Below, piece by piece: positions 1-10,000 of a stretch of DNA of 34,327 nucleotides (the first letter of the stretch is position 1; the number at the start of each line of letters is the position of its first letter). The stretch is taken from NCBI GenBank assembly GCA_009695205.1, contig SIBK01000052.1, positions 1-34,327 of the forward strand, written 5' to 3'. The stretch comes from Pedosphaera sp. (GTDB taxonomy: Bacteria > Verrucomicrobiota > Verrucomicrobiia > Limisphaerales > UBA9464). The translations under genes and the position numbers were made by a program. A model generated the notes under the pieces. That model saw only the letters and a list, made by a program, of their open reading frames with translations, was not told the DNA's origin and did no database searches.

Positions 1-301
1 CGTAACCCCGCAGATCCGTGAGAAACAGCAAGCCGAGTGTCCCCTCCCGTTTCTCTTCGCTGACGCTATCCGAGCTGTAGGTGATTCCTGCGAAGATGGC
101 ATACCCCATTGTAAATCCCGCCAGCATCCAAAACAGCTGTTCCCCCAATGAATTCAGCGAACCGCGTCCGCTCGCATTGACCCAGTACCACCAGACGGCG
201 ATGCTCAGCGCGACTGCCGCCGCAACACTGCGCGCCCAATAGGTTGCAGGTCGCCGGGAAACGACGCGAAGCTCACGATCAACAACAGGCAGTATAGTCA
301 T
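1..301 (-). CDS. ABC-2 type transporter permease, third tandem copy (partial, C-terminus outside window)
   Basis: An open frame runs from an ATG at 301 down to the window edge and gives 100 codons. The N-terminus MTILPVVDRELRVVSRRP lines up with the starts of the next two genes upstream. The later stretch EEKREGTLGLLFLTDLRG is almost identical to a motif at the same place in both of them. One hydrophobic helix precedes this motif, as expected for the first membrane segment of an ABC-2 permease. It starts 16 bp after the stop of the previous permease, so it belongs to the same operon. The substrate cannot be read from the sequence. The remaining, larger part of the protein lies beyond base 1. 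Confidence 0.85.
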   Translation of the reverse strand, partial: MTILPVVDRELRVVSRRPATYWARSVAAAVALSIAVWWYWVNASGRGSLNSLGEQLFWMLAGFTMGYAIFAGITYSSDSVSEEKREGTLGLLFLTDLRGY

Positions 302-317
302 GCGGATGCGCTCTCGT

Positions 318-1919
318 TCATCCCTTTGACCGAACGAGCTCGGAGGGGTCACTCTCCGGATCCTGCGAGCCATCCGCGGTCCGGCCCCGGATGAAGCGTC
401 GGAGGCAAAGCTGTCGGAGAGCCACCTGCCACGCCCAGCAACCGTTCAGCAGACACAAACCCATAAACAATGCGAGAATCCCGGGAGGCCGGTGCCGGAG
501 CGTGTATCCGGTGAGGTGCAGAGGGAGGAGGACACCTACCATTCCCGCTGCGAGGAGGGTGGGTGTGATGGGCAACGCAGCCAGCGAAAGACTGGTTCCC
601 ACGAGCAGAGCCGAGACCAGGCAGAGTACTTCGCAGGCTGTCGTAAGGGGTATTTCGAACCAAGGCCTCTCTCCCAACGAACCGCCACTCGGATGGAACG
701 GGAGCCAGGGCCAAAGCACTCCAACAATAACCGCCGGGAGGAGAATCCAGCCCAGTGTTAAGAGTCGCGCGGAAAGAATACCTGCCGGTTTCAGGGGCGA
801 AACCAACCACAATTCGAGAATCCCGGATTCCAGTTCTTGCCGGAAACTCGCGGCGCCCGCGAACGCCCCTCCGCCCCACAATATCCACCAGATCCGACTG
901 CGCCCGGCGTCCGGATCCTTCCAGTGCAACGCGCCGACGACCAGGACCGCAACCAGCCAGCCCATCCGGGCAAGGCGAGTGGTCCAGACGGATTCTTGCA
1001 GCCATCGAACGGGATTTCCCTGGCAACACCCTCGCTGCTTCCATCGTTGCCACCGCGATCGCCACAGGCCGGTTGCACTTCGGGTCGTAACTTCACCCGG
1101 CTGCTGTCGCCACAACCGATCGACGGTGGACATAGCGACCCCGATGGCGAGGGCCACGAGGCCGGCCACGATCAAGACGAAGACGGCGGTGAGAACGAGC
1201 CCGGTGGTATTGGTCTCGCCCCCCTGCGGCGTCATCCAGGCGCTGCTACCGCCAGCGAGACGCAACCAAAACGCCCGAAGCTCACCGCCCAAGATCTTCA
1301 ACCAACTGGTTTGCTTCTTCCAGATGGGCGCCGTTTGCCACCAACTCCACGTGGTGATCATCGCCTTGTAGAAAATGACGAAAAACACGGCGGCACTGAC
1401 GGACAAGGCAACCGCCATGAGACGTGCCGAAAGCCACCGACGGCAGACGGCTGAGGCGATCAGACCGGCCGCAAGGGCAAGACCCAGAGCGGCCAGGTGC
1501 AGGAGCATCATGCGGACGGCATCCAGCATTGTCAGTCCGCCCAGCATCAGCGACACCGTGAGGATTGGAAATGCAGCGAAAACCAACGAGAAACAGCGAA
1601 TGAAGTGAGTGGCGCATTTGGCAGCCACGATATCACGGGCTCGCAGCGAGGTGAGAAACAACAAGGGCAGGGTTCCCTCGCGTTTTTCGCGACTGAGACA
1701 ATCCGCGGTCATGGCCGGGGCGGCGACCCACAAAACAGCCGCAAGTAGATAATTAAAACCACTAAATAAGGCCCGTCCTCCCGATATTCCGAACGACGGA
1801 TTCGATCCCCAGACGAAAAACAAGAGGAAGAAGAGGGCAGCGGCCGCACCGGTCCGGAGCCAGTACGTCACGGGGCGGCGTGATTCGATGCGCAACTCAC
1901 GGAGGATCAGCGGCCACAT
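318..1919 (-). CDS. ABC-2 type transporter permease, second tandem copy
   Basis: Multi-pass inner-membrane subunit of an ABC exporter, about 533 residues from the ATG at 1919. The frame also reaches a GTG at 1988, but MWPLILRELRIESRRP at the ATG aligns directly with the starts of both sister permeases, so I prefer the ATG. No clear Shine-Dalgarno precedes either start. The paralogue motif appears as REKREGTLPLLFLTSLRA, followed by hydrophobic helices spread over the whole length and a cytoplasmic-looking middle rich in W, R and Q. The stop of the preceding permease is only about 70 bp away and the next one starts 16 bp downstream. It presumably pairs with a sister copy and the single ATPase of the operon. 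The family is clear; the substrate is unknown. Confidence 0.85.
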   Translation of the reverse strand: MWPLILRELRIESRRPVTYWLRTGAAAALFFLLFFVWGSNPSFGISGGRALFSGFNYLLAAVLWVAAPAMTADCLSREKREGTLPLLFLTSLRARDIVAAKCATHFIRCFSLVFAAFPILTVSLMLGGLTMLDAVRMMLLHLAALGLALAAGLIASAVCRRWLSARLMAVALSVSAAVFFVIFYKAMITTWSWWQTAPIWKKQTSWLKILGGELRAFWLRLAGGSSAWMTPQGGETNTTGLVLTAVFVLIVAGLVALAIGVAMSTVDRLWRQQPGEVTTRSATGLWRSRWQRWKQRGCCQGNPVRWLQESVWTTRLARMGWLVAVLVVGALHWKDPDAGRSRIWWILWGGGAFAGAASFRQELESGILELWLVSPLKPAGILSARLLTLGWILLPAVIVGVLWPWLPFHPSGGSLGERPWFEIPLTTACEVLCLVSALLVGTSLSLAALPITPTLLAAGMVGVLLPLHLTGYTLRHRPPGILALFMGLCLLNGCWAWQVALRQLCLRRFIRGRTADGSQDPESDPSELVRSKG

Positions 1920-1992
1920 GGTGGTTCGAACGGATTGCGGGAGTGAAGGGCAACGGAGTTCACAGTTACGGTCAATTCTCCTAGCCACGCTC

Positions 1993-3657
1993 TTACCGGC
2001 GCACGTCGGTCATCGCGCTTCGTTGAAAGGATCGGCGCATTGCCCAATCATCGGTGTCGAACGGGAGACCGGCCGCGAGGGTTTTGAATCCATGCTGGAG
2101 ATCAACGGTCGCCCGGTTATAGAAAAACCCGGCAATCGCCATGCTGATGACCAGGAAGGCGAGGCCCGCTCCAGCACCCGGTTCCCCGTTCGTTGAAAAA
2201 AGCAGGAGCAACGGAACGAGCAACCAACCGGGCGCCAGAGAGCGAAATAGTGTGTCGCGGAGCGCCTGGTGGGCATTGGACGCCCGCAACGCCTGTCGCG
2301 CTCCGATGGAAATAATCACCGAAAAGTCGAACCCGAGAGCCACAACGCCTCCCAGGAGTACGACGCCAAAGAAACTTCCGAACGTCGAGCGTGAGGTTAC
2401 GGAAAAAAAATCTCGCGAGACCATCGCGGCAAGCAGCAGGAAGTTGAGCGTCACGAGCAAAATCAGAGCGCTGCGAAATTGAAGTCCGATTCCTCGGCGG
2501 AGTCCGTCCAGAAAATCCTTACGCTCCAATCCCGCAACCATCAACAACTCGAGCCCGCCACTTTCACGATCCGAACCGAGACTCGATGTTGAGGCAACGG
2601 CGAGCTGGAACTTGACCAACTGGTGGGCGAGGTACGCAGCCACGCTGGCCAGCATGAATCCCGCCCGCCCCGATTGATTTTTGCCACCCAACAGCGCGAA
2701 TCCGTATGCGATGGCAAATACCACCAGTAGCGGGATCAACAGCATCACCAGGTTGCCACGAAGGGGTCGCACCACTCGGACGATCCAGCCATACGGTTGT
2801 GTCTCCATCAGGTGCCGCCAGTGGACGTGCCGCCAACCCACGAGCGGATGCGTGGATCCACGAAATCCCTCCGGGCGCGTCACCGCCGCGCGAACCGTAA
2901 GATCCTGCCAGCATCGCGGCAGAAACACACACGCGGCAATCAGCGCGGTCGCGGCAATTCCCGCTTGAAGCGGTAACCCGATTTCCATGGCGCGACCCGC
3001 CTGCGCCTGATTGCTTCGTCGAACTTCATCGAACGCAAAAATGAAGCTGCCGATCGGACTCGGCAGCAAAAGCCAATCTAACGTCGTCGTCGATCGCCAG
3101 TTATGCCAAAGAATTGCTGTACCCGCAGTCACGATCGAGAGAAAGAAGAGACTGGCGAGCGTGGCGGTGAGGGCTGTGCGGAAATCCCGGGTCACGGAGG
3201 ACCAAAAGATCCCAATCGTGAGTGAGAGAATCACCGTGACGAGAAGCGCCATCACGACACGGCCAAACTGCCCAAAAGTCACGCCGCCGAAGATGAGTGG
3301 TAACGCGAGGATCGGAACAATCGCCAGCAATGCGTAGACGGCTTGGAGCGAGGAGGCGGTCAGCTTGCCCAGTACGACGTCGAATCCCCTCAGATCGGTC
3401 AGAAACAGCAGCCCTAAAGTACCCTCCCGTTTCTCAAACGTAAGAGAATCCGCCGTGTGCAACGGACCGGCCAAAAGCGCGTACGCGAAAGCGATCGACG
3501 CGAGCACCCCAAAAACGAAATCGGCCTGGGGGTTGATCTGGAGTCCGGTGCCGATCACCGCGTAGATCAACATGCTGGAGCCAGCGAAGAACCGCGACCA
3601 GTGGGTCAGCGGCCGCTTGGAGGCAACCTGGAGCTCGCGTTGGACGATCGGCAGCAT
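1993..3657 (-). CDS. ABC-2 type transporter permease, first tandem copy
   Basis: A 554-residue multi-pass membrane protein starting MLPIVQRELQVASKRP. The hallmark shared with its two sisters is FEKREGTLGLLFLTDLRGFD near residue 80. At least ten hydrophobic segments follow, among them a helix pair near residues 90-180 and several in the C-terminal third. It follows the ATPase gene by 26 bp on the same strand, so the two are almost surely co-transcribed and act together. Three permeases with one ATPase suggests different permease pairings, or that the copies form one larger channel. The sequence does not say which. No substrate-binding protein of a classical importer is present, which fits an exporter or a surface-related ABC system. 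Confidence 0.88.
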   Translation of the reverse strand: MLPIVQRELQVASKRPLTHWSRFFAGSSMLIYAVIGTGLQINPQADFVFGVLASIAFAYALLAGPLHTADSLTFEKREGTLGLLFLTDLRGFDVVLGKLTASSLQAVYALLAIVPILALPLIFGGVTFGQFGRVVMALLVTVILSLTIGIFWSSVTRDFRTALTATLASLFFLSIVTAGTAILWHNWRSTTTLDWLLLPSPIGSFIFAFDEVRRSNQAQAGRAMEIGLPLQAGIAATALIAACVFLPRCWQDLTVRAAVTRPEGFRGSTHPLVGWRHVHWRHLMETQPYGWIVRVVRPLRGNLVMLLIPLLVVFAIAYGFALLGGKNQSGRAGFMLASVAAYLAHQLVKFQLAVASTSSLGSDRESGGLELLMVAGLERKDFLDGLRRGIGLQFRSALILLVTLNFLLLAAMVSRDFFSVTSRSTFGSFFGVVLLGGVVALGFDFSVIISIGARQALRASNAHQALRDTLFRSLAPGWLLVPLLLLFSTNGEPGAGAGLAFLVISMAIAGFFYNRATVDLQHGFKTLAAGLPFDTDDWAMRRSFQRSAMTDVRR

Positions 3658-3683
3658 GGCAACGGGGAGTTTCCCCGGGGTTG

Positions 3684-4667
3684 TTACTGAGTCTCCCCCT
3701 TGGTGACTTGCAGGAATACTTCTTCAAGACCCATTTCGTCGTCGCGAAATTCGGTCAACCGCGTTCCGCCTTTGACCAACGTCTCGGCAAGAATCGAGGG
3801 ATCGGTGTCATGACTGACCAGTGTAACCTTAATTCGACCTTCGATGACTTCTGTCTGGTGCACCGCCGGACACTGTTGCAACAGGTGCAACGCGGTGGCT
3901 TCCGGAGTTGCCCTTACCCACATCACTCGAGTCTCCGACATTTGTTCGCGGACACCCTGCACGGGGCCGGAGTAGATTAACTTGCCCCGTTCGATGATGG
4001 CGCAGCGGTTACAAAGCGTCTGGAGTTCACTCAGGATGTGCGAACTGATGATGATGGTTTTACCCATCCGCTGCAATTCTTGGAGGATCGCCATCATTTC
4101 AATGCGGGCGCGCGGATCGAGACCCGAGGCGGGTTCGTCCAGCAGGAGCAACTGCGGGTCATGAATCAGCACCCGGGCAAGCCCGAGTCGCTGCTGCATG
4201 CCGCGGCTGAGCGCGCCGATGAGGGCACCCTTTTTTTCGCTCAAACCCACAAGTTCCAGAACATCGCTGACGGTCTTCTCCCGGGCGATCGCCGGGATTT
4301 TGTAGCAGGCGCCAAAGAAATCCAGGTATTCGGTCACTTCCATGTCCTTATAAACTCCGAAAAAATCCGGCATATAACCGATCAGATGGCGGACACGATC
4401 CGCCTGACGGACGACGTCGTGGCCGAGAACCTCGGCACGACCGCCGGAAGGGGTGAGAAAAGTGGCGAGGATGCGGAGAGTCGTCGTTTTTCCAGCGCCA
4501 TTAGACCCGATGAATCCGAAGAGATCGGCACGGTTCACCGTCAGGCTGAGTCCGCTGAGGGCGGTCATGTTGCCGTAGGTGCGGGTGAGATCGTGAATTT
4601 GAACCGCGGGAATGGCAGGCGGTGCGGAGGCTTCGCGAGGGGCGAATTTGAGAGGGGTATCACTCAT
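3684..4667 (-). CDS. ABC transporter ATP-binding protein
   Basis: ATPase subunit that powers the neighbouring permeases. From the ATG at 4667 it is 327 residues. A TTG at 4703 in the same frame would add 12 residues (start MIPPPIFQPHA), and neither start has a clear ribosome site. In the longer numbering, Walker A GSNGAGKT is at 66-73, the signature LSRGMQQR at 165-172, Walker B LLLLDEP at 185-191 and the switch His in SSH at 220-222. The Q-loop region reads GYMPDFFGVY, as is common in ABC-2 export ATPases of this type. A C-terminal extension of about 90 residues after the core is also usual for this subgroup. The gene lies between the secreted-protein gene (gap 69 bp) and the first permease (gap 26 bp). 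Confidence 0.95.
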   Translation of the reverse strand: MSDTPLKFAPREASAPPAIPAVQIHDLTRTYGNMTALSGLSLTVNRADLFGFIGSNGAGKTTTLRILATFLTPSGGRAEVLGHDVVRQADRVRHLIGYMPDFFGVYKDMEVTEYLDFFGACYKIPAIAREKTVSDVLELVGLSEKKGALIGALSRGMQQRLGLARVLIHDPQLLLLDEPASGLDPRARIEMMAILQELQRMGKTIIISSHILSELQTLCNRCAIIERGKLIYSGPVQGVREQMSETRVMWVRATPEATALHLLQQCPAVHQTEVIEGRIKVTLVSHDTDPSILAETLVKGGTRLTEFRDDEMGLEEVFLQVTKGETQ

Positions 4668-4736
4668 GGAGGCGTGGGGTTGGAAAATCGGAGGCGGAAT
4701 CAAGAATAGGTACGAAAGTGCCGGTAGCGGTCTATT

Positions 4737-6890
4737 TCAGGGTTTTGAGGGCGAAACAACCAGTCGAAGGAGGGTTCCCTTGCGGCTTCGAACGGCGGGG
4801 AACTTGTTCAGTGTGGGAATCAGAGTTTCACCGGGAATCCACGCAAACAATAAAGTGTCCCCCCGTTCAACTAAAGGCGTCAGATCCGAACCCAACGGAT
4901 AGATGCCGTCCCGTTCTGGGCCCTGAAGAAGGGACGGGAACGAGGCGGCCACACTGCTGACGCCCCAATCACTGATGGTGCTGCCAACACCGCCGCCGAG
5001 GATTTTTTGACGCTCGATCGCTGCCGTCGCGAAGGCGCTTTGGAACTGCCCCACCCACTCGCGCAGCACTCGGCCCTCTCGGTCGCGACGATTGTACTCG
5101 TTGCTTTGACCGATCCCAAGCGCTCCCAATTCGTGGACGGTGCCGCCATGGATCACCCAGACGTGCTCGAAGGGTTTACCAAGGGTGTTCTCGACGCGGA
5201 TGGCAAAACCGTCGGCCGTCTCGGATAGCACAGCCTTCACAGGCGTGCTCATTTCTTCCTCCCAGTCACTGACGTGCATTTGGCTCGTCCAGACGGGCAC
5301 GTAAATATCTGCGCCAAAACCGTTTTTCGCCGCCAGTTGGAGGGTGGATCGACCCTCACTCCGGTTGCCCATCCACAGACCTCCAGATTCCGGGCGGAGG
5401 GTGGCATTCGCGACGTCGGAACCGATGTGATAAGTCTCGTTGGCGGGAGAATAAACGCTCGCAAAGGTGCGGCCGCGAATTTCTGCTCCCGCAATCCGGG
5501 GAAACAGGTCCGCGATGTGCAGTTCGTTCCATTCCGTCTGCCCCGCCCGCAGCTTGAAGCCGATCCAGTAAATCAGCAGGGAAAACAGGGCAACATAAGC
5601 GGGAAAGGTCAACCAAGTGAGCATCGGGCGCTTTATTTTCTTCAACCACCACTGGTCGATGGGGCCAATCACCGCAAGGTATGCCACCAGGAGAAGGAGC
5701 AAGGCTCCGACCGGGAGTTTCCGGATCTGGGTGGTCTCCACCATTGCGCCGAATAGGGTGTCGAGACTGCGGCTGCCATAGTAAGTCGGAACCTGCGCTC
5801 GATCCGTCAGCAACAAATTTTGAGGCACACCTGCCAAGCGCGCCCAGAACTCCGGCCGAAACTTCCAAGTCTTAATGGGGTCTCGCTCGGGATTGAACGC
5901 TAGAACGGTGACGAGCCCACGGCCACGCGGGCTGCTCACAATCAGGGGAGCGTTGGTGGGCCCAAAGCTCAACGTCCCACCGAGCGGGCGCAGCCCGACC
6001 AGTGGAAGCTCGGAACGGTCGAACGTTGCGTCGGCAGACAGCTGTGAGAAGGCCGTCGAGCGTGAGGGTTCATCCGAGGAATGCGGCGGTTCATAGCCAA
6101 ATCGCAACGCCGAGCTCGGCTGACCGGGATGATCCAGATCGTCGCGGATCAGCCATTTATGCAATTCTCCGTTCATGCGGCGGGAGTTGAGACCACTCAC
6201 CTGAGCTGGCATAAGGTCGCGAAGCCACGTGGCTGTTCCCAGGTCCCCGGGTTGTTCGACAGTCACTATCAGGTGACCGCCTCCCTGCACCCAGGCCAGC
6301 AGCGCCTCCACCTCTTTCTCCTTTAGTAAAAGCGCCTTTTCACTGTTGAGATACAGGCCGTTCAACTCCTCCAGTGCGAGTGGGTTGTCCGGAAAAAACT
6401 CGGGCTGAATCCGTACCACAACCGGAGCCGCATCGTCACCCCGGCTATTCTCGACCTTCGGAAAAACGGGAAGCCCCGCGAACTGACCGGGCAACGCTCC
6501 CAAGACGTACGTGTGCCACGGGGCGATTCGAGGGCGTTGGGAAGGACGATCCTCACGAACCCTTCCACTCGAATCCACCAGGCGAACGTCCAGGGTGAAA
6601 ATACCCGCTCCCGACGCAAAAGCCGGGAAGATAATCCTCTTGCGAGTCCCGGTTGGAAGCTCCACCTGATACCGCTGGCGTTGTCCACCCAACTGTCCGG
6701 GTGCCACCTCAATGGCTCCGTCGAAGGCAGGTCCGTCGTTGAACACCTCGATGCTTACCGGGAACCAACTCATCGTTCTGACCGTATTATCGAACCCGAG
6801 AAAGACGTCGAACTGGAGCTTACCCCAAGCGGGCGTCAGGAAGATCAGCAGGCCAAGGAGGCAGAAGAGCGGACGAAACAGGGAAGGCAT
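4737..6890 (-). CDS. Secreted, membrane-anchored protein of the ABC operon (function unknown)
   Basis: I do not recognise a named family with certainty. I chose the ATG at 6890 because it begins a good signal peptide (MPSLFRPLFCLLGLLIFLTPAWG, split here as MPSLFRPLFC then LLGLLIFLTPAWG). The open frame itself extends to 6983. From the ATG the protein is 717 residues. An N-terminal beta-rich region follows the signal. A segment near residues 187-219 (LLAWVQGGGHLIVTVEQPG) resembles the fold used in glutamine-amidotransferase-like surface proteins. Two membrane helices sit near residues 393-411 and 422-446, with Arg/Lys-rich KKIKRP between them, and a further extracytoplasmic-looking domain follows. 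It is the first gene of the ABC operon and may present substrate to, or regulate, the exporter. This role is inference from position. Confidence 0.75.
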   Translation of the reverse strand: MPSLFRPLFCLLGLLIFLTPAWGKLQFDVFLGFDNTVRTMSWFPVSIEVFNDGPAFDGAIEVAPGQLGGQRQRYQVELPTGTRKRIIFPAFASGAGIFTLDVRLVDSSGRVREDRPSQRPRIAPWHTYVLGALPGQFAGLPVFPKVENSRGDDAAPVVVRIQPEFFPDNPLALEELNGLYLNSEKALLLKEKEVEALLAWVQGGGHLIVTVEQPGDLGTATWLRDLMPAQVSGLNSRRMNGELHKWLIRDDLDHPGQPSSALRFGYEPPHSSDEPSRSTAFSQLSADATFDRSELPLVGLRPLGGTLSFGPTNAPLIVSSPRGRGLVTVLAFNPERDPIKTWKFRPEFWARLAGVPQNLLLTDRAQVPTYYGSRSLDTLFGAMVETTQIRKLPVGALLLLLVAYLAVIGPIDQWWLKKIKRPMLTWLTFPAYVALFSLLIYWIGFKLRAGQTEWNELHIADLFPRIAGAEIRGRTFASVYSPANETYHIGSDVANATLRPESGGLWMGNRSEGRSTLQLAAKNGFGADIYVPVWTSQMHVSDWEEEMSTPVKAVLSETADGFAIRVENTLGKPFEHVWVIHGGTVHELGALGIGQSNEYNRRDREGRVLREWVGQFQSAFATAAIERQKILGGGVGSTISDWGVSSVAASFPSLLQGPERDGIYPLGSDLTPLVERGDTLLFAWIPGETLIPTLNKFPAVRSRKGTLLRLVVSPSKP

Positions 6891-7086
6891 GCGAGTATGT
6901 CGGTGCTTTTCTCTATACCGAGTGGCGGGTAGGTGGCGCAATGGTGAACTCTTGGACCCCTCTCGTGAAGAATGTTCACGCATCGACGATCCTGAATGGC
7001 CAAATGGGTCGTCTCGGGACCAACGAGTAGTCGCGTTCGGGAGAACGCGCTCTTCCCTCGATGCGGCTCAACCCGGCCCTTTATTT

Positions 7087-10000
7087 TTAGATAAAGCAAC
7101 CACTCGAGTTCGCGTCACAAAAATGAACGGTCTGGACTGGCTCAGGGAGATGCTGCAGGGATAGTTCAAGGAACCACCATGGCGCATCCGTCGGTTTGTC
7201 GGTGAGGAACATTTGATCTGCCACGTGTTCTCCGAGCATCCGGTAGCTTTCCCATTGAGCCTCTCCGAAGAATTGGTCGATCGTGGGTTCTTGAGGAAAC
7301 AACGGTTGCGTAGATTGATACGTGACGAGGTCCTGAGGTTCGTCGCCGCTGAAGGATGGTTTGAGAATTAAAATGAGGGACACCGGCATCTGGTTTGAAT
7401 CGTAGACGGCCGCGAGGAGAGCGTGCGGTCGTTTCTTATCTGGGCCGTTGCGGAACTCGGCCAGCAATCCAAAGTGTGGATCGAGGGATTGTGCGAGGTT
7501 CGGATCGATTTTTTCCCAGAGGGCGCGCCGGGCAGCCGTGTCCAGGAATCGGATCTCGAGATTAAAATCGATCCTGGCTTTGCGAATCAGGTTCGCGAGA
7601 TCGACAAATCGGTGACGCTCATCCTGCCCACAGTCGAGACACACGATTCGGGGAACATGGCGACGCAAGAGTTCATATATCCCAGCGTTCTCGAAATGAC
7701 CACCGTCGGTAATGTACCACGAGCGCCGGCCCGGCCCGTGAAACCTGGCGAACCATTCGTCATAAATCCGGCTATACACCGGCAGAATCCTGGCAAACAA
7801 AGCCTCAAGCGACTCCCACCAGGAGAATTTTGCGCGATTGGCACGGGCGTCAGGATCCATTCCCGAATTCCACCAATAACCGAGTCGCACATTGGCAAGG
7901 CCTTGAAGGAGACTCTTGCCAAAAGTGGTTTGACCTCCCAATCCAGTAACGAATGCAGCCCCAGAAACGGCAAGCCAATGACCCACCGTCATAATTTCCG
8001 GCGCCGCCATCGCTCCCTGTGGGCCAGCAAATAAATGGAACTTTTCCTCGGAACTTTCACCGGCCGCGCGAAACGACATTACCCCGGGGGCGCTGGGATT
8101 AAACAAGGCATGACTCCCTGCGCCCGCGGAAATTCCAGTCGGGCCAATGGCTAATCCGAATCCGCGTCGATCGCGCTGTTCAATTTGGGATTTTCCGCCG
8201 CACGTTTCATTGACACATATGTTGACTATGTGGAGCGGGCCTCCCGACTTATGCGGTGCGTAATCCGCCCAGCGAAGGTCGTCGTCCCGCATCGTAGAGG
8301 TCACCGCAAAGCCTTCCGAAAAATGCCGGCGCAGATTGGAAGCGCCCAAGTAAGCTCGCGAGAGACCCGATCCGTACGTGTACTGAAGCGACGTTGCATT
8401 CACGAGTGATTCCAGGCGCCCGAAGCAAAACGTCGCGAAAACGCTCAAACCAAGCCCGAAACACAGGAATTTGGCGATGGGAGTCGTGTATTGCGGGTAC
8501 TCAAATTCGATCTTAGGGGCGACAAAATTGGAGGGGCACGCCGCGTGAAACAGTTGCCGGTTTAGGCGCTTGAGGTCCTTATCCGGGTTCAAGAGCAGCG
8601 ATCGAGTTTCCTTCGGAAGTAAAACAGCTCGAAAATCGCCCTCATCAAACAGGATCTCGGTCTCAATCAGTCTGTTGAGTTCGGCAAACAAGCGAACCGT
8701 CTTGTCGTCTTGGGTAAATGCAGAGTTCGTCAGGATTTTCTTTCCGGAGTCAGAAATCCTGGACCAAAGCAACTCCATGATGTCGCAGGGTTCGCTGGCT
8801 TTGGAATCGCCTCCCGCTGAGTTCTGTCCCAGCGAAACCATCGGTTGTCGGGGCGCAACCGATCGCTTTTGTCGGCGTGGCTTGGGGGAATTTGCCAGAG
8901 CTGCGACTTGATTCAATTGCGCAATCATCGATGAAATATGTGGCACTTCCGATCGCTCAAAACTGAGATTGTGACTGAGTAGGAGCACGGGTTTCCATAG
9001 CCATTTTATTCCATGGGCCGTATAGCTGAACGCGACCGATTGCAGTAAAAGAACGCCGAGCGCGACGACAGTGGCCAGGGTATCGAAGGGGACCTGAATC
9101 CGCCGTTGGCCAGGCAGCAACTCAAGAATGGAATGAGCACGCTTGCCCCACAGAAGCGCTAACCCCGCCGCCGTTGCGAGGCCAGCCCAATATATGTTTC
9201 CCCGCCCGGGCCGCTGGCTCGCCGCGAGATAGAGGGTTTGACCGGCGGTATCCAGGAGAGAGAACGCAATGAGGATTCCCCAGACCAAGCCGAAACCCGC
9301 GATCCAACGATTGCTTAGATTGCGGAGCTTCCGGTCAAAATCGACCTGATCGTAGAAATCTTTCTTGCCAATCCCCGTCGGCAGATCCCACCCCTTACTC
9401 CCAGTAACAGAACATTCCCACATCTTGCAGAGACCGATACCGGCTAAGACGGAAACCGTCCACAATGCAAGGCAAACATTGATCCGGCTGTTCATCACCG
9501 TCTCAAGGTCCCATGCGCTGCCGAACATGCGCCAAACCAGAGCGCCGACAATGACAACAACACTGAGTAGGAGAATGCAGATAGGGCGACAGTGTTCCTT
9601 CTTGTTACCGAGCGTGGCAAGCCATGCAAAACCTGAGGCGGCCAATGCCAACAGGAATATCCAAAGGATCCGAAACCACTGACTCCACCCGATTGGATAT
9701 CCAGAATCAGGCAAACCAGCAGCCAGTGGTGGGACTGATTGTGTAATCCATCCTGCCTTCGCCAAGTTTTCCAACCCCAATCCCACGAACTCGAACCCGA
9801 GGAAGATCGCGATCGCAATGAATCCCATCACACCCATGACAATAACCCAGCTTCTCAGCTGTTGTGTGAAAGCGTCCATTAGATCTCCCGAACCGTTAGG
9901 AGCCAGGTAGCGACCATTTTCCCGGAGCCAATCGATGACTTTTGAGCCCGGCGCGCAAAGATCTTCGGAAACACGGCTGATACGACCCTTAGGAAAGGAG

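Noticed and set aside
391..1371. Long plus-strand frame opposite the permease gene
   Set aside because: It has no family features, is rich in Arg/Pro/Thr as expected for a shadow, and lies fully antisense to a clear permease.
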